A stretch of DNA of 64,000 bases from Candidatus Sodalis pierantonius str. SOPE (lineage in GTDB: Bacteria > Pseudomonadota > Gammaproteobacteria > Enterobacterales > Enterobacteriaceae): contig NZ_CP006568.1 of NCBI RefSeq assembly GCF_000517405.1, positions 3,348,001 to 3,412,000 of the forward strand, read 5' to 3'. Positions 8,100-18,079 of the stretch are shown piece after piece (position 1 is the first letter of the stretch; each line of letters begins with the position of its first letter). Below the pieces are notes generated by a model. The model was not told the origin of the DNA. It searched no databases and saw nothing but the letters and a program-made list of their open reading frames with translations. The position numbers and the translations under genes are program-made.

Positions 8100-8949
8100 T
8101 GGCGTGGCTCTCCGGCCTCCGGCGCCGCAACAGGCGGACGGGCGGCCGCGGCAGGGGGGGCCGCCGCGCCGCCACCGGGAGCGCTTGTGCCGCCCGCCTT
8201 CGGCGTCTGCCGTTCTCCGGACGGCGGTTTGCCGCTGCCGCCGTCGGAGGCGGCTGGGCCGTCATCGTCCGGCGTCTGCCATTTGCGCGATGATAGGCGT
8301 CGCTCGATATCGGTCAGATTTTGCAGCTTGCGGGCGGTAGCCGCCAGCTCCTGTTTAAACTGCTGTTCGCGCGCCGTCAGCGCACGCATCTGCTTGTCGC
8401 TTTCCTGTTGCTGACGCTGGGCGCGGCTGCGCTCATCGGCCAATACCAGCCGTAGCGCCTGATGCTGGCGCCATAGCGTAAACAGGGGGTAGATGCCGGC
8501 CGGAAAGTTGTCGCGGTAGCTTAGCAGGCGATGATAGGCCCGCCGCCGCTCGGTCACGTCGATATCGGCGGCGTCCAGCAGAATGCTCTGGCGGAAACTG
8601 TCCTGCCAGTTTGCATCCTGATGTCGCCAGGCTTCCGCGCGCGTCTGCGCCGGCGTCATGCGCGGAGCGCATTCCATCAGGCTTAACCAGTAGTCAGGCT
8701 TGTTCATCACCCCATCGTCACTCTGCCAGATGTCATCGCACACTTGTGCAAGCGTTGCCGGCGCCAAATGGGTGTGGGATCCCGGCACCTCGCTGAGCAA
8801 CCGATGGCGACCGCCCCGTCCTGCTGGCAGGCGGAGAGCAGCAGCAGCGCCAGCAACACCACCAGCGCGGCGCGCGGGCGGCAGACGGCCGACAAATGCC
8901 AAGAGAGGTAATGAGCGGTCTGCCGCGGTGAACGTGCTGCTCCAGTCAT
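8096..8949 (-). pseudogene. qseG: Outer-membrane lipoprotein QseG, frameshifted
   Basis: QseG is the lipoprotein that connects to the GlrK sensor. The signal peptide is in one frame from ATG 8949: hydrophobic AALVVLLALLLL then lipobox LLSAC. The body is in another frame (VCDDIWQSDDG, KPDYWLSLMECAPRMTPAQ, RKLQNLTDIERRLSSRK), matching E. coli QseG. The change of frame falls near 8800-8820, just after the lipidated cysteine, so no mature protein can be made. The C-terminal tail is unusually rich in Gly, Ala and Pro. The gene sits between glrK (stop at 8953) and glrR. Confidence 0.88.
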
Positions 8950-8952
8950 GTA

Positions 8953-10379
8953 TTAACCATTCTCGCCGGTTTGGGGGAGGGTAATGCGAAAGCAGACCGC
9001 GGCGTAATCCACGCTCACCAAATCGAGTTCACCGCGCATGCGGCGGATACAATCCCGAGCGATGCTCAATCCCAGTCCGCTGCCTTTCACCACGCCTTTA
9101 CACTGGATGCTGCCTTGATAAAACGGCTCGAAAATCAGCGTCCGCTCCGTTTTAGCGATAGGCGTCCCGCTATTGGCCAGCTCCAGCAGGACACGCTGCC
9201 CGCTGAGGCGGCTGCGGATCCAGATGTTACCGGATTCCTGACCGTAGTGCACCGCATTGGAATACAGATTATCCAGCACCCGGCTTAAAAGCGCCGGCTG
9301 TGCCCGGCAATGGGTCACCTCAAGCGTTACGTGGTTATGTATGCCCTTGGCCCGCACCGGCAGGCTGTGGGCAGCGATGACGCCTGCTACCATCGCCGCC
9401 AGATCGATCTCCTCAGCTCCAGAAGGGCCGTCCGCCAACCGGCGATATAATCCAGCAATTGTTCAATGAGTTGCTGCAAGTGGCGGCGGCTGCTATCGAG
9501 AATCGCTACCACGTCCTTCTGATCGGCGCTCAGCGGACCCGCCACTTCATCCGCCAGCAGTTCAGCCCTTTCGCGCAGGCTGGCGAGCGGCGTCTTTAAT
9601 TCATGGGAAATATGGCGCAGAAACTCGTGGCGCTGGGATTCCAACCAGGCCAGCCGCTCATTCAGCCAAATAATGCGCTGGGCCAGGGACTGAATTTCAC
9701 GCGGCCCGCTAAACGGCGTATCCGCGGCCAGCGCTTGCCCCTCCCCCAGCCGGTTGATCATATTTTCCACCCGCTTCACCGGGCCGATAATCATACGGGT
9801 AAACAAGAATACCAGCGCCAAACTGAACAAAAACAGCAACAGCGCCAACCAGCCAAAAAAGCGCCCCTGTTCTGCGATGGCCTGCTACAACTGGCGGCCG
9901 CGGGCAAAAATATTTTCCCGCGTCGCCTGCACCAATTCGCCGTTGGCATGGGAAAAAGCCTCCAGCTACGCCGAGGCCTGACCGCCCTGACCGCTGTTTT
10001 CACAATGAAGTTTGTCAAGAGCGGCCAACAGGCTTTCGAGGCGCTGACGATAACGCGGATCCGGCAAAAGATCGCCGCGACCGATTAGGGTCAGGAGATA
10101 CTGCTGGCGCTGATTTTGGTACAAGCGCGCCAGCGTTGGGTCGTCAAGAACGCAATATTGGCGATAGCTGCGCTCCATCGCCAGCGCCAAACTGGCCATA
10201 TTTTCGGTGCGCCGGGCGTCCGCCAGCGTCGAGCGGTTGATCTCCGCCGCCTGCTCGCTCAGGGTATCCAGACTCTACCAGGCTTGCCAAGCCAACAGCG
10301 GCAGTAGCACCAGGCTGAACGCCAGGATCACCAATTGGCGCAGCGAACGGGAAAACGGACGCCACTTGTTCACGGTCAT
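8953..10379 (-). pseudogene. glrK: Sensor kinase GlrK/QseE, three ambers and a frameshift
   Basis: Membrane histidine kinase that phosphorylates GlrR. The ATG at 10379 gives MTVNKWRPFSRSLRQLVILAF, as in E. coli GlrK. In-frame TAG codons lie at 10275-10277 (where E. coli has Gln in WQAWQSL), 9966-9968 and 9885-9887. The frame continues through the second membrane segment, HAMP and the H-box FLRHISHELKTPL to about residue 310. It then shifts near 9440, and the ATPase part (DNLYSNAVHYG, GSGLGLSIARDC) is read from a different frame to 8953. Four independent lesions make it non-functional. Confidence 0.93.
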
Positions 10380-10442
10380 CGTCCTCAAAGGATTTACGGA
10401 CAGGCCTTGATGCTAGCCGAGTGTCATCAGCAGGGAAAAAAC

Positions 10443-10654
10443 AAAAAAGGCACTCGCCCGTGGGTCAAGTGCCTTAAATGGTAAAAGTAGGGGGTGCCTC
10501 ACTCAACGTGTCGCCCTTTGATTTTTAACGCCGCCGGAGCAACGATTAACGGTTACGTTGGACGGTAGGCACCGTACATTGGCATCATTCGGAAGATATG
10601 GAGCGTGAATAAGCCTCCCTCAGGACGCTGCCATATCGAGATGAATGAGCGACT
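10443..10654 (-). ncRNA. glmY: GlmY small regulatory RNA
   Basis: In E. coli GlmY titrates the adaptor RapZ, protecting GlmZ and so raising glmS (glucosamine-6-phosphate synthase) translation. Here the RNA is predicted to start at 10654 with AGTCGCTCATTCA, close to the E. coli GlmY start. It ends at a terminator hairpin (GGCACTTGACCC pairing with GGGCGAGTGCC, 10449-10474) and a T run to 10443. The location between purL and glrK is conserved, and a sigma-54 promoter is spaced exactly for this start. Length is about 212 nt. I did not fold the whole RNA. Confidence 0.85.
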
Positions 10655-10664
10655 GAGTTAGAAT

Positions 10665-10680
10665 AGCAGAAACCGTGCCA
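10665..10680 (-). promoter_or_regulatory. Sigma-54 promoter of glmY
   Basis: On the minus strand the sequence is TGGCACGGTTTCTGCT. The -24 element TGGCACG is perfect; the -12 element CTGCT matches TTGCW in all but the first base. Spacing places the start of transcription at 10654. Confidence 0.85.
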
Positions 10681-10698
10681 CATCGCCAATAATACTTA

Positions 10699-10711
10699 TA
10701 ATATGTTGATT
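10699..10711 (-). promoter_or_regulatory. IHF site in glmY control region
   Basis: AATCAACATATTA on the minus strand fits the IHF consensus WATCARNNNNTTR at every position. It lies between the sigma-54 promoter and the GlrR sites, where DNA bending would bring the activator to the polymerase. Confidence 0.65.
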
Positions 10712-10776
10712 TACATGATTTTTTATTTATCTGTCGCCCAAGCTGGGCTGCAATCCAGACGGAAAACGAATAAAAA

Positions 10777-10794
10777 TGTCGCCCTCGGGAGACA
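10777..10794. promoter_or_regulatory. GlrR binding site 1
   Basis: TGTC-N10-GACA, a perfect match to the GlrR (QseF) activator box, lies about 125 bp upstream of the glmY start. A degenerate third half-site TGTC occurs at 10732. Confidence 0.75.
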
Positions 10795-10839
10795 TAAATG
10801 GGCGATTTAATAAAAATGATTAAAAAACATGAAGATAAA

Positions 10840-10857
10840 TGTCGCCTTTTAACGACA
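10840..10857. promoter_or_regulatory. GlrR binding site 2
   Basis: A second perfect TGTC-N10-GACA box lies 63 bp upstream of site 1, about six helical turns away. Confidence 0.75.
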
Positions 10858-10901
10858 GTGAGACGAGCATCCTAGCGGAAAAAGCGACAGAGGGAAGCCA
10901 T

Positions 10902-11070
10902 CAGGCCAATAGCCGCTGCCGGGGCTATTTACCCCCTAGGCCAAACCCGGACAGAACAGCCCACAGGCCAAGCCCCGAGCCATATAGCCCATAGGAGTCC
11001 ATGGCCGAAGTCCCGGGCCATGCAGCTCACAAGCGAAGGCCAGAGCCAAATAGCCCATTGGCGCCGCCCA
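10902..11070. repeat. Degenerate short repeats after purL
   Basis: About five imperfect units of 27-38 bp follow one another, built on AGGCCAA, a CCCGG/GGGCC core and ATAGCCCAT. They fill the gap between the GlrR sites and the purL stop. No open frame here resembles a protein. Confidence 0.5.
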
Positions 11071-11142
11071 GGCAATAGCACCACCGCCCCATGCCTGTGT
11101 CTCCACGCCGGCCGCTCGCCGGCGCAGATTCGCCAGGCCGCG

Positions 11143-14100
11143 TTAGCCCAGTTGCTTGCGCGCGTTGCGGAACAGTCGCATCCAAGGGCCATCTTCGCCC
11201 CACTCCGCGGGATGCCAGGAATGACTGACGGTACGGAATACCCGTTCAGGATGCGGCATAGTCAACGTGACACGTCCGCTGGCGTTGGTCACCGCGGTGA
11301 TACCATTGGGTGAGCCATTGGGGTTGGCGGGATAATTCTCCGTGACCTTACCGTAGTTGTCCACATAGCGCAGCGCCACCAGGCCCGCATGCTCAAGCGC
11401 GGCCAAATGCGCCGCGTCGCGCAGCTCCACCAGACCTTCGCCGTGGGAGACGGCGATAGGCAGACGGGAGCCAACCATACCCTGCAACAGCAGCGACGGA
11501 CTCTGGGTGACCTCCACCAGGCTGAACCGCGCCTCAAAACGTTCGGATTTATTGCGGACAAAGCGCAGCCACAACTCCGCTCCGGGGATCAGTTCACGCA
11601 AATTGGACATCATCTGACATCCGTTGCAGACCCCGAGCGCCAAGGTCTGCGGCCGGTGAAAGAACGCCTCGAACTCATCGCGCACCCGCGAATTGAACAA
11701 AATCGACTTCGCCCAACCTTCACCCGCGCCCAAAACATCGCCATAGGAGAAACCGCCGCAGGCCACCAGCGTATGGAAATCGTCCAACGTCCGCGCACCG
11801 GCGAGCAGATCGCTCATATGCACATCGACAGCCTCAAAGCCCGCACGGTGGAAGGCGGCCGCCATCTCCACATGAGAATTCACGCCCTGCTCCCGCAGTA
11901 CCGCAACTTTCGGCCACGCGCCCCTGGCGATAAACGGCGCGGCGATATCATCGGCAGGATCAAAACTCAACGCTACCGCCAGGCCCGGATCGTTATCGTC
12001 CTGACGGGCCGCATGTTCCTGATCGGCGCTTTCGGGATTGTCGCGCAGCCGCTGCATCTGCCAGCTGGTTTCCGCCCACCAGGTTCTGAGGGTGGTGCGG
12101 CTCTCGCTGTAAAGCGGGCGCTCCCCGGCGCGCAGGATAAACCGGTCGCCGGGCTGGGCCGTACCTAGATAGAACAGACAATCCTCCAGCCCCTCCTGGC
12201 GGAACAGGGCCGTTACCGCGTCGCGGTCGGCCGCGTCAATCTGGATAACCGCCCCCAATTCCTCATTAAACAGGGCGGCCAGCGCATCTTCCCCCAGCGT
12301 GCCGATATCGGCATCAATGCCGCAGTGGCCGGCAAACGCCATCTCCGCCAGCGTAACCAGTAAACCACCGTCGGCGCGATCGTGGTAGGCCAACAGCGTT
12401 CCTTGCGCCACCAACTGTTGCATAACGCGGAAGAAGCCGGCCAGTTGCCCGGCGTCGCGCACGTCGGCGGTTTCGTCCCCGAGCTGGCGGTAAACCTGCG
12501 CCAGGGCGGTAGCGCCCAGCGCCTGATGCCCGGCGCCCAAATCAATAAGCAGCAGCGCATTATCGCGCGCCGGCTGTAATTGCGGCGTCACGGTCGCACG
12601 CACATCTTCCACGCGAGCGAACGCGGTGATAACCAGCGACAGCGGCGCGGTCATTTCCCGCTGCTCTGCTCCCTGCTGCCAGCGCGTTTTCATCGACATG
12701 GAATCCTTGCCCACCGGGATAGTCAGCCCCAGCGCCGGGCAAAGCTCCTCGCCCACGGCTTTCACCGCCTGATACAGGCCGGCGTCTTCGCCGGGATGAC
12801 CCGCGGCCGCCATCCAGTTGGCTGAAAGTTTCACCCGTTTGATCTCGCCGATGTGTGTCGCGGCCAGGTTGGTCAGCGCTTCGCCCACCGCCAGGCGGGC
12901 GGAAGCGGCAAAATTCAATAGCGCCACCGGCGCCCGCTCGCCAAGGGACATCGCCTCGCCGTAATAGCTGTCCAGGCTGGCGGTGGTAACGGCGCAGTCC
13001 GCCACCGGCACCTGCCAGGGTCCAACCATCTGATCGCGCGCCACCATGCTGGTTACGCTGCGATCGCCAATGGTAATAAGGAAGGTTTTTTCCGCCACCG
13101 CCGGTAGATGCAGCACGCGGTTAACCGCCTCGGCAAGCGTGATGCCGTCGCGATTCAGCGCGTGGCCCGCGGCCTGTAGGCTGACGGCGTCACGCAGCAT
13201 TTTCGGCGTCTTGCCGAGCAGCACATCCAGCGGCAAATCAATCGGCCGGTCGCCGAAATGGTCGTCGTCCAGGCTGAGATGCAGCGCTTGCGTTGCTTCC
13301 CCGATCACCGCATAGGGCGCGCGCTCGCAGCGGCAGATGGCGTCAAATTCCGCCAGCCGCTCCGGCGCGACCGCCATAACATAACGCTCTTGGGATTCGT
13401 TGCACCAGACTTCGAGCGGGCTCATGCCCGGTTCGTCATTGGGAATTTCGCGCAATTGGAAACGGCCGCCGCGCCCGCCGTCGCTGACCAGCTCCGGCAT
13501 CGCGTTGGACAAGCCGCCGGCGCCCACGTCATGGATAAAGAGAATCGGATTCTCCTCGCCCCGCTGCCAGCAACGGTCGATAACTTCCTGGCAGCGGCGT
13601 TCCATTTCCGGATTGTCGCGCTGCACCGAGGCGAAATCCAAGTCGGCGTCTGACTGCCCGGAGGCCATCGAAGACGCCGCGCCGCCGCCGAGGCCAATAT
13701 TCATCGCCGGTCCGCCCAGAACAATCAGCTTGGCGCCCACGCTGATTTCCCCTTTTTGCACGTGGGATGCGCGGATATTGCCGATGCCGCCGGCCAGCAT
13801 GACGGGCTTGTGGTAACCCCGCAGCTCCACGCCGTTGTGGCTATCAACGCGCTCCTCATAGGTGCGGAAATAGCCGGTCAGCGCCGGGCGGCCGAATTCG
13901 TTGTTGAACGCGGCGCCCCCGAGCGGCCCGTCGGTCATGATATCCAGCGCGCTGACGATGCGCTCCGGGCGGCCGAAGTCTTCTTCCCACGGCTGCTCAA
14001 AGCCCGGGATGCGTAAATTGGAGACCGAAAAACCGACCAGACCGGCTTTCGGCTTGGCGCCGCGGCCGGTAGCGCCTTCATCGCGGATTTCGCCGCCTGA

Positions 14101-15030
14101 GCCGGTCGCCGCGCCGGGCCAGGGCGAGATGGCGGTCGGGTGGTTATGGGTTTCGACCTTCATCAAAATGTGCGCCGCTTCCTGATGGTAGTCATAGCGC
14201 CCCGCCTGCGCATCGGGAAAGAAACGCCCCACCGCCGATCCTTCCATCACCGCGGCGTTGTCTTTATAGGCGGACAACACAAACTCGGGCGTCTGCTCGA
14301 AGGTGTTTTTGATCATCTTGAACAGCGACTTCGTCTGCGGCTGGCCGTCGATAACCCAGTCGGCGTTGAAGATCTTGTGCCGGCAATGCTCTGAGTTAGC
14401 CTGCGCGAACATGTACAACTCGACATCGCTGGGATTACGCCCCAAACGGGTGAAGGCCGCGAAGAGATAATCGATTTCGTCCTGCGCCAGCGCCAGACCC
14501 AGCGCCAAATTGGCCGCCTCCAGCGCGCCGCGCCCTTCGCCCATCACGTCCACCAGCGTCACCGGCGCCGGCGCGTGCTGAGCAAATAACGCCTGCGCCT
14601 CCTCCAGACGGGTAAACACCGTTTCCATCATCCGATCGTGCAACAGGGCGGCGAGCTGGCGCCACTGGGGCTCACTCAGCCGCGGCGCCTGAATATAGTA
14701 GGCCAAACCGCGCTCCAGACGCATGACCTGGGGCAAGGCGCAGTTGTGGGCAATATCTGTCGCCTTCGACGACCAGGGAGACCGCGTGCCGGGTCGCGGC
14801 GTCACCAGCAATAGCCGCCCCTGCGGCTGATGTTTGGCGAGAGAAGGCCCGTATTTCAATAGTCGCTGCAGCCGATTTAACGCATCCTCGTCGAGCGCCG
14901 TGCTGACATCGGCGAAATGGATGTATTCGGCATAGATATCGTCGACCGGCAGACGGGCGTCCTGACAGCGGACCAGCAGCTTATTAATGCGAAATGCGGA
15001 CAGAGCGGGCGAACCGCGCAATATTTCCAT
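11143..15030 (-). CDS. purL: Phosphoribosylformylglycinamidine synthase
   Basis: Fourth step of purine synthesis: FGAR plus glutamine and ATP to FGAM. The ATG at 15030 gives MEILRGSPALSAFRINKLL and 1295 residues, the E. coli length. A longer in-frame ATG at 15201 adds 57 non-homologous residues and covers the PurR box, so it is rejected. Landmarks include FAQANSEHCRHKIFNADW, the metal/ATP-binding KVETHNHPTAISP, and the C-terminal class I glutaminase with nucleophile Cys in LGVCNGCQMMSNL and the HPERVF site. No lesions are seen. Confidence 0.98.
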   Translation of the reverse strand: MEILRGSPALSAFRINKLLVRCQDARLPVDDIYAEYIHFADVSTALDEDALNRLQRLLKYGPSLAKHQPQGRLLLVTPRPGTRSPWSSKATDIAHNCALPQVMRLERGLAYYIQAPRLSEPQWRQLAALLHDRMMETVFTRLEEAQALFAQHAPAPVTLVDVMGEGRGALEAANLALGLALAQDEIDYLFAAFTRLGRNPSDVELYMFAQANSEHCRHKIFNADWVIDGQPQTKSLFKMIKNTFEQTPEFVLSAYKDNAAVMEGSAVGRFFPDAQAGRYDYHQEAAHILMKVETHNHPTAISPWPGAATGSGGEIRDEGATGRGAKPKAGLVGFSVSNLRIPGFEQPWEEDFGRPERIVSALDIMTDGPLGGAAFNNEFGRPALTGYFRTYEERVDSHNGVELRGYHKPVMLAGGIGNIRASHVQKGEISVGAKLIVLGGPAMNIGLGGGAASSMASGQSDADLDFASVQRDNPEMERRCQEVIDRCWQRGEENPILFIHDVGAGGLSNAMPELVSDGGRGGRFQLREIPNDEPGMSPLEVWCNESQERYVMAVAPERLAEFDAICRCERAPYAVIGEATQALHLSLDDDHFGDRPIDLPLDVLLGKTPKMLRDAVSLQAAGHALNRDGITLAEAVNRVLHLPAVAEKTFLITIGDRSVTSMVARDQMVGPWQVPVADCAVTTASLDSYYGEAMSLGERAPVALLNFAASARLAVGEALTNLAATHIGEIKRVKLSANWMAAAGHPGEDAGLYQAVKAVGEELCPALGLTIPVGKDSMSMKTRWQQGAEQREMTAPLSLVITAFARVEDVRATVTPQLQPARDNALLLIDLGAGHQALGATALAQVYRQLGDETADVRDAGQLAGFFRVMQQLVAQGTLLAYHDRADGGLLVTLAEMAFAGHCGIDADIGTLGEDALAALFNEELGAVIQIDAADRDAVTALFRQEGLEDCLFYLGTAQPGDRFILRAGERPLYSESRTTLRTWWAETSWQMQRLRDNPESADQEHAARQDDNDPGLAVALSFDPADDIAAPFIARGAWPKVAVLREQGVNSHVEMAAAFHRAGFEAVDVHMSDLLAGARTLDDFHTLVACGGFSYGDVLGAGEGWAKSILFNSRVRDEFEAFFHRPQTLALGVCNGCQMMSNLRELIPGAELWLRFVRNKSERFEARFSLVEVTQSPSLLLQGMVGSRLPIAVSHGEGLVELRDAAHLAALEHAGLVALRYVDNYGKVTENYPANPNGSPNGITAVTNASGRVTLTMPHPERVFRTVSHSWHPAEWGEDGPWMRLFRNARKQLG

Positions 15031-15140
15031 AGTAACAGATCTCTCGTTTTGAACCGCCGGCCGCGGGTGTGTGGCTCGACCATTCATGGGGCGCAACAGC
15101 AGGGGAAAACGCGCGTCATTATAGAGAATCCCGGCTGCGG

Positions 15141-15156
15141 ACGAAACCGTTTGCGC
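15141..15156. promoter_or_regulatory. PurR operator upstream of purL
   Basis: Read on the minus strand the 16-mer is GCGCAAACGGTTTCGT, one base from the E. coli purL operator as I recall it. It lies about 110 bp upstream of the purL start, in the 290 bp shared with the divergent mltF gene. Confidence 0.75.
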
Positions 15157-15321
15157 AGTTATTCTTTCATCCTTATTGACCCCCTGAGCACCTGAACGCA
15201 TGCATCAATCTTGTTGCACGTTGGCGCTTTGTTGCGCAAAATTCCCTCCTGTTCGGAGAAAAAACCATAATAATACTGCCGTTAACGACAGCGAGGCCTG
15301 CCTCCGGCATGAGATAACGCT

Positions 15322-16809
15322 TTGAAGCGCTTTAAATTAAATTATTTTATTATCGGCCTTATCGCCATTTTGCTCACCTGGGCACTCTGGACTACCGTCC
15401 CCTGGCGAAACGCCCATCAGGATAGCCTGGCGGCCATTAAAGCGCGCGGCGAACTTCGTATCAGCACTCTGGACGCGCCGCTGAGCTATTATCGCGTCAA
15501 TAATCAACCGGCGGGTTTCAATTACGATCTGGCGCAACGCTTCGCCGATTACCTCGGCGTCAAACTGAAGGTGCGCGTTCGCAGCAATCTGAATCAGCTG
15601 TTTGACGACTTGGATAATGACAACGCCGATCTTCTGGCCGCCAGCTTGATTTACAACACTGAGCGGCTGAACAGATTCACCGTTGGTCCGTCCTACTATT
15701 CGGTATCGCAGCAATTGGTGTACCGCCTGGGCCAGCCGCGGCCGAAAAATTTGGGGGATCTCCGGGGGCGGCTGGCGGTCGCTTCGGGGTCGGCGCAAAT
15801 TTCCCAGCTCCGGCAGTTGAAAAAGAAGCAATATCCGCAGTTATCCTGGGAAGTCTCATCGGATTTAAGCAGCCGGTCGCTGCTGGAAAAAGTGGCGGAG
15901 GGTAAGCTGGATTATACGCTGGCCGACTCCGCCACCGTCGGGCTGCTGCAGCGAGTGCATCCGCAGCTGGCGGTGGCGTTTGATATTACCGAGAAAGAAC
16001 CGGTTACCTGGTATCTTCGGCGCAGCGATAGCGAGGGGCTGTCGGCCGCGCTGCTGGACTTCTTCAGCCAGTTAAACGACAACGGCATCATGGCGCGGCT
16101 GGAGGAAAAGTATCTCGGTCACGTTGGCGGGTTCGATTATGTGGATACCAAAACCTTCCTTAACGCAATTGATGCGATTCTGCCCGCGCTGCAACCGCTG
16201 TTTGAACGCTATGCCCGCGATATCGATTGGAAGTTGCTGGCGGCCATTTCCTATCAAGAATCCCATTGGGATCCGCTAGCCACGTCGACCACCGGGGTAC
16301 GCGGGCTGATGATGCTTACCCACCCCACCGCCGACAGTCTGGGAATAGGCGATCGAACCAACGCCGAGCAAAGCGTGCGCGGCGGCGCGCTTTATTTGTC
16401 GCGCATGATGCAGCGGGTGCCGGATTCCATCCCAGAAGATGAAAAGATTTGGTTTGCCCTGGCGGCCTATAACATGGGCTATGCCCATATGCTGGATGCG
16501 CGCGCCCTGACGGCGAAGCAGCAGGGCAACCCCGACAGTTGGGTCGACGTGAAGCTGCGGCTGCCGATGCTCAGCCAGCCGCGCTATTACAAACAAACGC
16601 TGTACGGTTACGCCCGCGGCCAGCAGGCGTATAACTACGTGGAAAATATCCGCCGCTATGAAATCAGTCTGGTGGGGTATTTGCAGGAAAAAGAGAAAAA
16701 GGCGGCGCAATTGGCGGCCTGGAACGCCGATCCCGCCAATGCCTACCCGGTGGTCACGTCGGAGGATCTACAGACGCTAACGCCGGCCAGCACGGGTGCC
16801 CATCCTTAA
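15322..16809 (+). CDS. mltF: Membrane-bound lytic transglycosylase F
   Basis: Cleaves peptidoglycan glycan strands, forming 1,6-anhydromuropeptides. The 495 residues (E. coli 518) start at TTG 15322, giving MKRFKLNYFIIGL, which aligns with the E. coli start. An N-terminal signal anchor (about 7-24) is followed by a solute-binding-protein-like domain (about 40-265). The SLT catalytic domain has Glu313 in AAISYQESHWDP, with GVRGLMML and AAYNMGYAHMLDAR motifs. It is divergent from purL. The C-terminus is shorter than in E. coli beyond the catalytic domain. Probably functional. Confidence 0.95.
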   Translation: MKRFKLNYFIIGLIAILLTWALWTTVPWRNAHQDSLAAIKARGELRISTLDAPLSYYRVNNQPAGFNYDLAQRFADYLGVKLKVRVRSNLNQLFDDLDNDNADLLAASLIYNTERLNRFTVGPSYYSVSQQLVYRLGQPRPKNLGDLRGRLAVASGSAQISQLRQLKKKQYPQLSWEVSSDLSSRSLLEKVAEGKLDYTLADSATVGLLQRVHPQLAVAFDITEKEPVTWYLRRSDSEGLSAALLDFFSQLNDNGIMARLEEKYLGHVGGFDYVDTKTFLNAIDAILPALQPLFERYARDIDWKLLAAISYQESHWDPLATSTTGVRGLMMLTHPTADSLGIGDRTNAEQSVRGGALYLSRMMQRVPDSIPEDEKIWFALAAYNMGYAHMLDARALTAKQQGNPDSWVDVKLRLPMLSQPRYYKQTLYGYARGQQAYNYVENIRRYEISLVGYLQEKEKKAAQLAAWNADPANAYPVVTSEDLQTLTPASTGAHP

Positions 16810-16857
16810 CACGGCGCTTTCTTGAGGCGGTGTGTCCTGTGTGCGCCCGCGGTGGTG

Positions 16858-17373
16858 TTAGGAGCGTTCGTCGGGCAGCGGCGGTTGCAGCCCCAGGCGG
16901 TGTGCCCTGTGCTGCGCCCGACGATGGCGAAAGAAAGCGCTGAGCTGAGCTGAACACGCCTGCGCCAGCACGCCGCCGGTGAGTATAACTCGGTGGTTCA
17001 TCCCCGGATGGCCGAGCACATCCAGCAGCGATCCCGCCGCGCCGGTTTTTTCGTCATGCGCGCCAAAAATCAAACGGCCGATGCGAGCGTGGATCATCGC
17101 CCCCGCGCACATCACGCACGGTTCCAGCGTCACGTACATCGCCGCGTTCAGCAACCGGTAATTACCCACCCGCCGCCCCCCCTGGCGCAGCACCATGATT
17201 TCGGCGTGGGCGGTGGGATCATGATGACCGATGGAGCGGTTCCAGCCCTCGCCGATAATCTCGTCGTTCAACACCAATACCGCGCCGACCGGCACTTCGC
17301 CCTCGGCTTGCGCGCCCCCCGCCAGCATCAGGGCGTGACGCATCCAAAATTCATCGCTGCAATGCTCGCTCAT
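16858..17373 (-). CDS. tadA: tRNA adenosine(34) deaminase TadA
   Basis: Essential enzyme converting A34 to inosine in tRNA-Arg(ACG). The ATG at 17373 (MSEHCSDEFWMRHAL) matches the E. coli start and gives 171 residues; a start seven codons upstream is possible but unsupported. Zinc ligands and catalytic Glu are intact: TAHAE (His56, Glu58) and PCVMC (Cys86, Cys89). It is convergent with mltF and upstream of nothing in operon. Functional by inspection. Confidence 0.96.
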   Translation of the reverse strand: MSEHCSDEFWMRHALMLAGGAQAEGEVPVGAVLVLNDEIIGEGWNRSIGHHDPTAHAEIMVLRQGGRRVGNYRLLNAAMYVTLEPCVMCAGAMIHARIGRLIFGAHDEKTGAAGSLLDVLGHPGMNHRVILTGGVLAQACSAQLSAFFRHRRAQHRAHRLGLQPPLPDERS

Positions 17374-17439
17374 GACCGCTCCCCCGGCTGACAACCGCGG
17401 CGGATTATACCGGCCAGGCCGCGGGTTAGGAAGGGGGGC

Positions 17440-18076
17440 TCAATCCAGCCGCTTAAGTTGACCGTCATGGGTGACCCGCCAGCGATATTCGCAAAAATAA
17501 AGCAGCGGACTGTCGTGAACGCTGTCGCTGTAACCGCTATACAATTTCAACGGGATCCCCAGCTCGCGCTCCAACTGCGCCACTTTTTTATGGCCCAGAC
17601 AGCGCAGGGTCAGCACCCAGCCGCCGTAGCGCCGGTGCATACGGCTGCCGATAAGCCGCACCTGGGGCAAGAAAACCGCATCGTGGTAAACATTTTCCAC
17701 CAGCGACTCCGGCGAGCCGGTAATAAGCCACACCTGGGCATCCTGGGGCGAGGTAGTCGTCGAGGCGCGCCAATACATGCGGAAAACGCCGCACGCGCTG
17801 ACGGAAGACCGCCGCGAACGCCGCCTGTAGCGCCTGCAGCTTGGCCTCGCTGTGGCCGAAGGTAATCGACCAGAGCAGCAGGCTCATCGGCCAGCGGGCC
17901 GAGCGGCCTTTTACCAGCAGCCCAAGAGCCACCACCGGAAGAACGGGGATCACCAGCACGATGTTCAGCGGCAAATGCGCAAGCAGATAGCTCAGGAAGC
18001 AGCCGAACATATCCTGTTGATGCAGCGTGCCGTCCAAATCAAAAAACACGACGCGCTGGGCGGTTGGGTTAATCAA
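17440..18076 (-). pseudogene. pgpC: Phosphatidylglycerophosphatase C, frameshifted
   Basis: HAD-family phosphatase formerly yfhB, one of three enzymes making phosphatidylglycerol. The frame from 18076 has the HAD motif VVFFDLDGTLHQQDMFG and the RWPMSLLLW segment to ARLDDYLA. The remainder (DAQVWLITGSPESLVENVY through PLLYFCEYRWRV) is in another frame from about 17750 to 17440. The shift coincides with a run of four G at 17745-17748 (C on the coding strand); three would restore the frame. The usual place beside tadA is kept. Confidence 0.9.
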
Positions 18077-18079
18077 AAG

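Noticed and set aside
15031..15201. 57-codon N-terminal extension of purL
   Set aside because: It is non-homologous and covers the PurR box. ATG 15030 gives exactly the family length.
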